Notes under the pieces: model-generated
Told to the model about the DNA's origin: nothing
Databases searched by the model: none
The model's input: only the letters and a program-made list of their open reading frames with translations
In this document: piece after piece, positions 1 to 5,083 of the stretch
Numbering within the stretch: the stretch's first letter is position 1
How the letters are laid out: each line of letters opens with the position of its first letter
Program-made: the position numbers and the translations under genes
Assembly (NCBI GenBank): GCA_947564765.1
Contig: CANODN010000169.1
Location: 1 to 5,083 of the forward strand
Length of the DNA stretch: 5,083 bases
Source: an uncultured Roseburia sp.
GTDB taxonomy: Bacteria; Bacillota; Clostridia; Lachnospirales; Lachnospiraceae
Direction: 5' to 3'

Positions 1-308
1 TCTACAGAAGGCGTTTCACTGACATAAAAAGTTTCATCCGATTGATCTTCCATGTTTATCTGCGGTGCAATCCTCTGTCGTCTGGCAAACTTCCGTTTTT
101 TTGCTTTCCATAAAAAAATTGCTTTTCCGATCAGATAACTCCTCGGATTCTTTTTCAAATCAAGGCTGTGCATCTGTTCCATTGCCACAAGCCAGGTATC
201 CTGAAACAGCTCCTCTGCCTCGCTTTGATTTCCGGTCAGACGAATGCAGATCGAATAAATATCTTTTTCGTACTTTATCAGTAAATATTCAAATTCATCC
301 CGTGTCAC
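1..308 (-). CDS. ECF-type RNA polymerase sigma factor, N-terminal part (runs off left edge)
   Basis: This is the N-terminal 102 codons of a sigma-70 family factor of the extracytoplasmic-function (ECF) type; the C-terminal end lies beyond base 1. The protein begins (M)TRDEFEYLLIKYEKDIYSI and continues with CIRLTGNQSEAEELFQDTWL, the characteristic sigma region 2.1-2.2 helices. An aromatic and basic stretch follows (NPRSYLIGKAIFLWKAKKRK, about residues 57-76), in the place of regions 2.3-2.4 that melt and read the -10 element. An acidic linker (MEDQSDE) then begins before the missing region 4. The start is GTG at 306-308, chosen because AGGAG sits 8 bases upstream and an in-frame TAA lies just above it. 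Its start overlaps the stop of a 25-codon ORF by 4 bases, which suggests translational coupling. Family assignment is fairly safe; the signal it answers to and any anti-sigma partner are not visible. Confidence 0.85.
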   Translation of the reverse strand, partial: MTRDEFEYLLIKYEKDIYSICIRLTGNQSEAEELFQDTWLVAMEQMHSLDLKKNPRSYLIGKAIFLWKAKKRKFARRQRIAPQINMEDQSDETFYVSETPSV

Positions 309-382
309 AGTGTTATCTCCTTTTCCAAATGTTTACGCATCTCTTCTGCGCAGAAAGGATTACCAAAAGGTTGTTTGTTCAT
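305..382 (-). CDS. Small 25-residue ORF overlapping the sigma factor start
   Basis: The frame opens with ATG at 380-382 and encodes MNKQPFGNPFCAEEMRKHLE followed by KEITL. It ends with TGA at 305-307, giving a 4-base GTGA overlap with the sigma factor start. The arrangement is typical of translationally coupled genes, or of a leader peptide that sets expression of the next gene. The peptide is hydrophilic, with a likely amphipathic helix in its second half, one cysteine and no membrane segment. I do not recognise a family. The weak point is the ribosome binding site: only GAAAG and a more distant AGGG precede the ATG. It could be a chance frame; the stop-start overlap is the main reason to list it. 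Confidence 0.4.
   Translation of the reverse strand: MNKQPFGNPFCAEEMRKHLEKEITL
317..321 (-). promoter_or_regulatory. Ribosome binding site of the sigma factor gene
   Basis: AGGAG on the minus strand, preceded by AAA, stands 8 bases before the GTG at 306-308. It decides this start, as no ATG is available in frame downstream of the upstream TAA until well inside sigma region 2. The site lies inside the coding part of the 25-codon ORF, so ribosomes translating that ORF would pass over it. Confidence 0.75.
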
Positions 383-402
383 GAACTTTCAGGCCCTACA
401 CT

Positions 403-433
403 TATATATAGCCGCCAAATCTTTCATCCTTCA
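403..433 (-). promoter_or_regulatory. Weak candidate promoter for the small ORF and sigma factor
   Basis: On the minus strand TGAAGG (428-433) lies 17 bases before TATATA (405-410), and the TATATATAAG stretch allows slightly different registers. The -10 is good but the -35 matches the vegetative TTGACA poorly. The TGAA-type -35 might instead suit an ECF factor, which would allow autoregulation; that is speculation. The predicted transcript would start about 15-20 bases before the ATG of the 25-codon ORF. Confidence 0.3.
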
Positions 434-449
434 CTTTTTTATCTAAAAT

Positions 450-477
450 AATTAAAAAATAGTTTAACATATAAACT
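450..477 (-). other. AT-rich inverted repeat followed by a T-run
   Basis: AGTTTA (472-477 read on the minus strand) and TAAACT (461-466) are perfect 6-base arms around a 5-base loop. On the minus strand the second arm is followed by A and then six T. It could be a weak second terminator, or an operator palindrome upstream of the sigma factor operon. With only A-T-rich pairs it would be a poor terminator alone. Confidence 0.3.
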
Positions 478-512
478 GCCGCCGAACACTTTTTATGAGT
501 ACAAAACCTACA

Positions 513-533
513 GAACCTGCCACCGGCAGCTTC
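513..533. repeat. Small hairpin GAA-C-CTGCC / GGCAG-C-TTC
   Basis: A 5-bp GC-rich stem (517-521 with 525-529) around a 3-base loop is extended, after one mismatch on each side, by three further pairs (513-515 with 531-533). No T-run follows closely on either strand, so it is not called a terminator. It lies just downstream of the strong minus-strand terminator; its role is unknown. Confidence 0.35.
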
Positions 534-551
534 TTCCGGATGCATAGCAGC

Positions 552-581
552 AAAAAAGATCTGCCCGTATGCAGACAGATC
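552..581 (-). terminator. Strong intrinsic terminator
   Basis: Read on the minus strand, GATCTGTCTG, loop CATA and CGGGCAGATC form a 10-bp stem (558-581, with two G-U pairs), followed directly by six T (552-557). This is a textbook rho-independent terminator. It would end the small transcript starting near 753. Because no other convincing terminator follows the hydrolase stop at 817, it may also end the hydrolase mRNA. On the plus strand the stem is followed only by CTTTC, so termination in that direction would be weak. Confidence 0.88.
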
Positions 582-617
582 CTTTCAATCTTATGTATTC
601 ATCTGAATTCTCTTACA

Positions 618-755
618 CTATTCCGACTCTTTGGCATGCTCCTCCAAAATATGCTTCAGCGCTGCAATGGAACTGATATGGGAACACGCCACTCTTACAT
701 TCCGCAGCGCCTCATTGATATGCGACCGCTTGCTGTTAGCGGTCGCTAACTTATT
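618..755 (-). other. 45-codon open frame without a normal start, protein-like
   Basis: This frame runs from just after a TGA (756-758) to TAG (618-620). It reads through KLATANSKRSHINEALRNV, then RVACSHISSIAALKHIL and EEHAKESE. The composition resembles an amphipathic helical protein end (regular hydrophobic spacing, charged tail). There is no ATG in frame. The only conventional alternative start is a GTG at codon 23, without a clear ribosome binding site. It could be a decayed gene end, a small protein with an unusual start, or chance overlap with a structured RNA. I do not recognise the family. Confidence 0.25.
722..750. repeat. Nested inverted repeats at the predicted transcription start
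   Basis: GCGACCGCT (722-730) and AGCGGTCGC (738-746) are perfect 9-base inverted arms with a 7-base loop. The segment 735-750, GTTAGCG-GT-CGCTAAC, is itself a 16-base palindrome, perfect except for the central GT. The two structures share bases 735-746, so in RNA they exclude each other. As DNA, the palindrome sits at about +3 to +18 of the predicted transcript, where a repressor could bind. No T-run follows, so it is not a terminator. Confidence 0.7.
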
Positions 756-759
756 TCAA

Positions 760-789
760 AGTATACCTTTTCTATCCTGTTTTTGTCAA
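760..789 (-). promoter_or_regulatory. Near-consensus vegetative (sigma-A type) promoter
   Basis: TTGACA (784-789, perfect -35) and TATACT (760-765, one mismatch from TATAAT) are separated by 18 bases on the minus strand. The spacer is A-rich. It starts only 27 bases after the hydrolase stop codon and points into the region without a long gene, so it most likely drives the roughly 200-nt transcript that ends at the terminator at 552-581. The predicted start is near 753. Confidence 0.78.
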
Positions 790-816
790 TAGGCAATAAC
801 CATTCCGCCTTTGGCT

Positions 817-3800
817 TTATAGTTTCAGTTTCCGCACCCGGGAATATTTACCATAATACTTTTTCCCTGCAACATTCACGAAAGCCCTGATTTTAAACTG
901 ATACGTCTGCCCTTTTTTCAGTTTTTTGGAATATTTCAGCTTTCCGGCAGAAACATTCTTGATTCGTTTGAATTTCCCTTTTCCCGTCTTCATCCAAATT
1001 TCCACATGAGTTCCTCCGGAAGATTTCTTCCAGCTAAGCGCCGCCTTTCCGTTCTTTGCTTTTTTTACTTTCAAAGACGGTTTTTTCGGAAGTGTAGCCG
1101 CCTGCAGCACAGCGGAACGGGGGCCTGTGAATTGTTTTCCGTTGGAAATCCCATATGCTTCCACCTGATAGGAATACAATGTGCCTGCTTTCAGTCCCAC
1201 ATCCTTTACAGAAACTGCCTGCCCGTCATAAATCTTTACAAATGCCGCATCCGCCGGACCTTTCCGGTAAACAAAGTAACCGGATGCATTTGTTACCGCC
1301 CTCCAGCTCAGATTGACCGAAGAAGTATCGCTGCCGGAAACCGTCAGATTTCCCACGGCTGCAAGAGGCTTGGTTTCCGCTACATAAACTGTTACAGACA
1401 CCGCAATATCCGGATTTTGTACAGACTGTATTGTGATTTCCGCTGTACCCACAGCCAGTGCTTTTATCTGTCCTTTGTCATCTACCGAGACAACAGCCGG
1501 ATTTTTACTTGTAAAAATCAGTCCTTTGTCCGTTGCATCTGCCGGAAGAACCGTCACCTGCAGATAGCTGCTTTCTCCCTTGTTCAAATTGATAACGCCA
1601 GCTGCCGTGGAAATACGTTCCACTTCTATGCACTCCAGCTTTTCTTTTGCACGTTCCAACGTCCGGACACCTTCTGCAATTTCTGTTTCCGATACCAGAG
1701 GATGACTCAATAGATACGCTGCATCCTCCATAGAATCTTCAAATTCCCGCTGCTTTTTGGAAGAATAGCCAGACAAATCCATCTGGCGCATCTCTGCCAG
1801 TTTCTCTTCCAAAGCCGATTTCTCTGTGCTTTTTCCGGCGCCGTTTTTATAAACCTCTGCATAACATACTCCAACACAGGCATTATCGGGATTTCCGCTG
1901 CTCTCTCCTGTTACCACAATTTTAATCTGGTGTCTGCCCTCTTCCAATTCCGTATTTTCATACATAAGCACATCTCTGACTTCTGTTTGTGAGTACTGAT
2001 CCAGTTTTAAAACCATTTCCCCATCCAGCCAGATCTCTGCATATCCGTGATTTGAATCCGTTTTTCCATAGAGACGGATTCCCGTGCCTTCAAAGGCAAG
2101 ACTGATAAAATCTCCTCTTGTACGGTTCTTATTCGCATACAGCTCGTCTCCTGTATCATTCCATGTATCAGCCGCTTGCGCATAACGGTAAAATCCACTC
2201 ATGCCTCCTTCATTATCCGAGACGCTTTTATTGGAAAAGCTGGTTCTGACGCAATTTAACCCATTGATCGCCTCTGAGAGTACACGCTTTGCTTCCCGAA
2301 GCTGTTCCTGGGAAGGAGACGCCGACTGAAGTACGCGCCTTGCAAACCGCATGCCTCCAAATAAAGCCATGCTTCCCAATGCTTCATAATTTTCCAAATC
2401 ATACTGTTCTGCTTCCTCTAAAAGCTCCCTTATATTCTCTGCTGAAACAATCTCCTGCCGGGGTGCAGACGGAAGATTTCTGTCACATACTGCTTCCTTT
2501 TCCTCCAAAGCTTCCGTCACAATGGTAAGCTCATTGGATACAAGATCTGCCTCTCCGTCAAAGACTTTACAGGCATCTATGGAAATGGCATTTGCACTGT
2601 CCGCCGTAATGCGTATCGTATGTGAACCGTATTCCAGCTCTTCTGTTTCAAAAATCGGCTGGAAATTCATATCCCCTACTTTATTTTCGCCTTTCATGAA
2701 TTGAATCTTTCCGGCGTCTCTGCCGTCTACTGTTACGCTCCCCTGTCCGTAACCGGTCGCTTCCAAATGCGCATACAAAACTGCCTGCGTTCCCGTAAAG
2801 GAAAATTCTGCCCAGGCATCTTTTTGGGTGGATTTCCGGTAGTCTCCTCCATAGGCGTATGCTTTATTTTCCACCGTATTCCAGCCTGTCTGGGAATAGG
2901 TAAATGCCTCATGATCCTGATTTATCATTTCTCCCACATCTACCTTCGCCTGCACAACCGTTTCACCTGTTTTCCCATACTCTGACTGCAGATAACAGCT
3001 GTTGACGCCGCCTAACATATAAACCCTGGGACCTGTAATCAGCTTTCCGGGACCACTTACAATTTCAAAAGAAGTATTTTCATAGGCATAATCTAACTTC
3101 TGTCCGTTTTCGTCTTTTAATACACCCATTAAAACTGCAAGATCACTTCCGTCTGCCTGGAGTTTTAAATTATCCTTGACATATTCCTGTCCATAGGTTT
3201 GATAATGCGCCGAATCATATTCATTTTTTGTGGCGTTTGTCAACTCATATACGGCTTCTCCTGGCACATCATAGGAAGACGCATAGCGAATATCCTCTCC
3301 CAGCTTCACGCCATTTTTGTCATAGCTTACCGCAACAAGCGCCGAGCCTTCTTCCCATTCCACGTTCTCCCACCGAAACAGCCCCTGGGGCAGTCCGGTC
3401 AAATAATTCGGTGCAATTTTACCCAGTGAATTCCGTTCTCCTGTGCTTTTTTCCAAAAACAGCTCTGCTTCTTTCGCATTTGCAGCCACATAAACAACAG
3501 ACGGAGAATCCGATTTCCACTCGTTCATAATTTTCACAACATTCCCCACAATACTGCTGTCTGTCTGCACACGCATCATATCCGCCTCCCAGTAACGGAC
3601 TAACGGGTCCTTGAAAGGTCCATAAACACCGGAAATGCGGTATGCACCGTTGGTTTTTCCCCATTTATCGTTATTAATGGTCGTCAGATAACCGTTAAAA
3701 TCCCATTTTACAATGCCGTCTACCGTAGCATCCCGCAGAAAACATTCCATTTTTTTGCCATCGTCTGTAACCTGGCGTATTTTCCGGTCCTCACTGTCAT

Positions 3801-5083
3801 AGGGATTTACAAATACGCGTCCCAGATTGTCATTCCATTCCCCGATTATATACGGCTGCCGCTTAATAGCCTTAATGGGGTTTGCGAGTGTAGACACTGC
3901 GTAATCATGATTTGCATAAACATCTGCCACAAACGTATAATTATCATACATTTCTTCCTGTATCGTCAATCTGGAGGAATCCAGTTCTTTTACGTCCTTT
4001 TGTATCTGCTGTCTTTCCGCTACCGGATAATTCGCCTCCGTTCCCTCATTGGGCATAATACTCCACAAAATAATCGAAGGATGATTTCTGTCCCGCTTTA
4101 CCATTTCTCTTACGGAATAGGCAAACTGCTCTCTCGCCGCTGCCGGCATCGTATTCCAGCCAAGGGCTTCCTCTTCCACCAGAAGTCCGATTTCATCACA
4201 TGCCTCAAAGAAATCCGGATCATTTTCATAATGGGCCGTTCTTACAAAGTTCATGCCCAAATCATATTTCAGGGTATAGGCATCTTTCTCATAAAGCTTT
4301 TTTGTACCGGAATTGCCGATATAAGAAAATTGCTGATTTTTATTGATTCCATAAAGCACAAGAGGCTTGTCATTCAAAAAAATCTGCTGGTCGTCTTCGG
4401 GTGTAAGCACTGTATTTTTTGCCGTCTTTCCACTGGAAGAAATCCAGCGCAGCCCGGTTCTGCCTGTGATGCTATCCAGACGTACGCCTTCTGACTCAAG
4501 CCAGGTTTCTACATTGTACAGATAAGGATGCTCCGTATCCCAAAGTTCCGGATCATCAATCTGTATGGAAAACTCTGCCGTTTCTGATTCTCCTGCACGT
4601 ATCTCCACAGAAGCCTCTTCCAGAGCTTTCTCATTTCCCTGCGCATCGCTAAGCCGCACTTTTACTTTCACAGGATAATCCTCTAAATAGCCATTTTTCA
4701 CTTCCACCTGCCCTTTTAACAGAACAGGTTCTCCTTCCCGATAAGTTTCTTCTCCCGTTTTCTCTGTCCAATAAAATGCTGATTCCAAATGCAGTTTATC
4801 TGTAATCGAAAGCACGGCGTCTCCGTGCAGTCCTCCCATCCAGTGAAAATCATTTTCTGCCGGCGGCAGTGTATCATAATGATATCTGCTGTCCACCCGG
4901 ACAGAAATTACGTTGTCATAATTTCCACAGGTTACATAATCTGTTATGTCAAAGGAAAAATGCGTAAAAGTCCCCTGTGCCTTGCCTACATATGCCCCGT
5001 TTACATAAACCTCGTTAATCTGTCCTCCGCCGTGAAGTATTGGGGTACAGCCCGGAAACGCCGTGAATTGGTGGTTGCGCTCT
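817..5083 (-). CDS. Large multidomain glycoside hydrolase family 2 enzyme, 5' end outside the window
   Basis: A probable extracellular retaining beta-glycosidase (beta-galactosidase-like GH2); 1421 residues are visible, numbered from the first full codon at 5082. Order: sugar-binding beta-sandwich (to about 95, with EVYVNGAYVG and FSFDITDYV); Ig-like GH2 domain (96-213); TIM barrel (214-500); DUF4982-like domain (527-607); GH2 C-terminal domain-5-like domain (615-717, SGPGKLITG); two beta-sandwich plus helical-spacer units (722-944, 945-1152); BIG2 (1153-1234); FN3 (1238-1332); basic FN3-like tail (1333-1421). DRNHPSIILWSIMPNE (331-346) fits the GH2 acid/base signature, with Glu346 as acid/base; Glu415 in YIIGEWND is the expected nucleophile. 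The usual GVNRH motif is GINKN (245-249). A GTG at 4896 is an internal Val63, because GH2 sequence continues upstream without a stop. Signal peptide and true start lie outside. No LPXTG motif is present. Substrate cannot be fixed from sequence; beta-galactoside is a guess. Confidence 0.93.
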   Translation of the reverse strand, partial: ERNHQFTAFPGCTPILHGGGQINEVYVNGAYVGKAQGTFTHFSFDITDYVTCGNYDNVISVRVDSRYHYDTLPPAENDFHWMGGLHGDAVLSITDKLHLESAFYWTEKTGEETYREGEPVLLKGQVEVKNGYLEDYPVKVKVRLSDAQGNEKALEEASVEIRAGESETAEFSIQIDDPELWDTEHPYLYNVETWLESEGVRLDSITGRTGLRWISSSGKTAKNTVLTPEDDQQIFLNDKPLVLYGINKNQQFSYIGNSGTKKLYEKDAYTLKYDLGMNFVRTAHYENDPDFFEACDEIGLLVEEEALGWNTMPAAAREQFAYSVREMVKRDRNHPSIILWSIMPNEGTEANYPVAERQQIQKDVKELDSSRLTIQEEMYDNYTFVADVYANHDYAVSTLANPIKAIKRQPYIIGEWNDNLGRVFVNPYDSEDRKIRQVTDDGKKMECFLRDATVDGIVKWDFNGYLTTINNDKWGKTNGAYRISGVYGPFKDPLVRYWEADMMRVQTDSSIVGNVVKIMNEWKSDSPSVVYVAANAKEAELFLEKSTGERNSLGKIAPNYLTGLPQGLFRWENVEWEEGSALVAVSYDKNGVKLGEDIRYASSYDVPGEAVYELTNATKNEYDSAHYQTYGQEYVKDNLKLQADGSDLAVLMGVLKDENGQKLDYAYENTSFEIVSGPGKLITGPRVYMLGGVNSCYLQSEYGKTGETVVQAKVDVGEMINQDHEAFTYSQTGWNTVENKAYAYGGDYRKSTQKDAWAEFSFTGTQAVLYAHLEATGYGQGSVTVDGRDAGKIQFMKGENKVGDMNFQPIFETEELEYGSHTIRITADSANAISIDACKVFDGEADLVSNELTIVTEALEEKEAVCDRNLPSAPRQEIVSAENIRELLEEAEQYDLENYEALGSMALFGGMRFARRVLQSASPSQEQLREAKRVLSEAINGLNCVRTSFSNKSVSDNEGGMSGFYRYAQAADTWNDTGDELYANKNRTRGDFISLAFEGTGIRLYGKTDSNHGYAEIWLDGEMVLKLDQYSQTEVRDVLMYENTELEEGRHQIKIVVTGESSGNPDNACVGVCYAEVYKNGAGKSTEKSALEEKLAEMRQMDLSGYSSKKQREFEDSMEDAAYLLSHPLVSETEIAEGVRTLERAKEKLECIEVERISTAAGVINLNKGESSYLQVTVLPADATDKGLIFTSKNPAVVSVDDKGQIKALAVGTAEITIQSVQNPDIAVSVTVYVAETKPLAAVGNLTVSGSDTSSVNLSWRAVTNASGYFVYRKGPADAAFVKIYDGQAVSVKDVGLKAGTLYSYQVEAYGISNGKQFTGPRSAVLQAATLPKKPSLKVKKAKNGKAALSWKKSSGGTHVEIWMKTGKGKFKRIKNVSAGKLKYSKKLKKGQTYQFKIRAFVNVAGKKYYGKYSRVRKLKL
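820..1086 (-). other. Lysine-rich C-terminal module of the hydrolase
   Basis: The last 89 residues contain 26 Lys and 4 Arg but a single acidic residue (one Glu), and end in RVRKLKL. The pattern LSWKKSSGGTHVEIWMKTG and QTYQFKIRAF still follows FN3 strand spacing. Such basic FN3-like ends occur on secreted Clostridia proteins. Charge-based attachment to the anionic cell wall is an inference. Confidence 0.6.
1627..2919 (-). repeat. Internal duplication in the hydrolase: beta-sandwich plus helical spacer, two copies
   Basis: Copy A (2251-2919) and copy B (1627-2250) each encode a carbohydrate-binding-like beta-sandwich followed by a helical segment of about 65 residues. Shared sandwich marks are FTGTQAVLYAHLEATGYGQG against FEGTGIRLYGKTDSNHGYAE, a following VDG or LDG, and the pair EELEYGSHTIRI against TELEEGRHQIKI. 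The helical parts share the pattern DL..Y, a central helix, and a third helix after a Ser-rich turn, similar to FIVAR-type spacers. The copies are clearly diverged, so the duplication is old and not a direct DNA repeat. Confidence 0.7.

Larger units (their letters stand above)
552..753 (-). ncRNA. Candidate structured small RNA or attenuated leader, about 200 nt
   Basis: The unit is delimited by a near-consensus promoter just upstream and a strong terminator at its end. Visible structure on the minus strand: a perfect 9-bp hairpin at its 5' end (738-746 with 722-730, 7-base loop) and an overlapping alternative 6-bp hairpin (745-750 with 735-740). A long-range stem follows, GGCGCTGC plus AATG (704-711, 698-701) with CATT plus GCAGCGCT (666-669, 658-665). 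It has 12 pairs, one of them G-U, with a GG bulge and a 28-base inner loop. Next come a 5-bp hairpin TTTGG / CCAAA whose loop contains AGGA, and the terminator. It does not match a known class that I can identify (6S RNA, tmRNA, SRP RNA, RNase P RNA or a common riboswitch). Alternatives are a leader of the downstream sigma operon or a small protein gene in the same stretch. Confidence 0.5.

Noticed and set aside
65..451. 128-codon plus-strand frame
   Set aside because: It is antisense to the sigma factor gene and the small ORF, shows no domain-like pattern, and has no ribosome binding site.
513..533. GC-rich hairpin as a terminator
   Set aside because: The stem is short and no T-run follows on either strand; kept only as a hairpin.
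495..749. 84-codon plus-strand frame
   Set aside because: It crosses the terminator stem and the structured region antisense to the promoter-driven unit. Its composition is irregular and there is no ribosome binding site or promoter before it.
791..810. Imperfect inverted repeat after the hydrolase stop as a terminator
   Set aside because: Only four standard pairs plus two G-U pairs, and no T-run on the minus strand.
1006..1713. 235-codon plus-strand frame and other plus-strand frames at 2289-4494
   Set aside because: They lie antisense within the hydrolase gene, are rich in Cys, Arg, Phe and His as expected for shadow frames, and show no recognisable domains.
2007..2198. 63-codon minus-strand frame, and the 81-codon one at 3419-3664
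   Set aside because: Out-of-frame shadows of the hydrolase coding sequence.
1..5083. tRNA, rRNA, CRISPR array, insertion sequence, phage or defence genes
   Set aside because: No cloverleaf, spaced direct repeats, transposase-like frame or terminal inverted repeats were found on reading both strands.

Overview
The window most resembles a Gram-positive gut or anaerobe genome of the Lachnospiraceae (Clostridia) type. The evidence is a very long secreted-style glycoside hydrolase ending in helical spacers, a bacterial Ig-like (BIG2) domain, an FN3 domain and a lysine-rich tail, together with an ECF-like sigma factor and AT-rich spacers with Bacillota-style promoter and terminator. This placement is an inference from protein style. 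No rRNA or tRNA gene is present to confirm it.

All supported features lie on the minus strand and are described here in transcription order, from right to left. From the right edge to 817 runs one huge gene for a multidomain glycoside hydrolase family 2 (GH2) enzyme. Its 5' end is outside the window, and 1421 residues are visible. An apparent GTG start at 4896 is an internal valine, because the GH2 sugar-binding domain continues in frame, without a stop, to base 5083. Both catalytic glutamates can be seen. Behind the catalytic part lie accessory C-terminal GH2 domains, a duplicated unit (beta-sandwich plus helical spacer), BIG2, FN3 and a very basic terminal module.

The 500-base stretch from 816 to 309 holds no conventional long gene, but it is well organised. 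A near-consensus vegetative promoter (784-789 and 760-765) is followed by about 200 bases of structured sequence with nested inverted repeats, and then by a strong intrinsic terminator (552-581). This looks like an independent small RNA or an attenuated leader. The same stretch also carries a 45-codon open frame with protein-like composition but no usual start codon.

Below it are an AT-rich palindrome, a weak candidate promoter and a 25-codon ORF. The stop of that ORF overlaps the GTG start of an ECF-type sigma factor gene, which runs off the left edge after 102 codons. The sigma factor and the hydrolase are co-oriented but separated by the terminator, so nothing here shows that the sigma factor controls the hydrolase.
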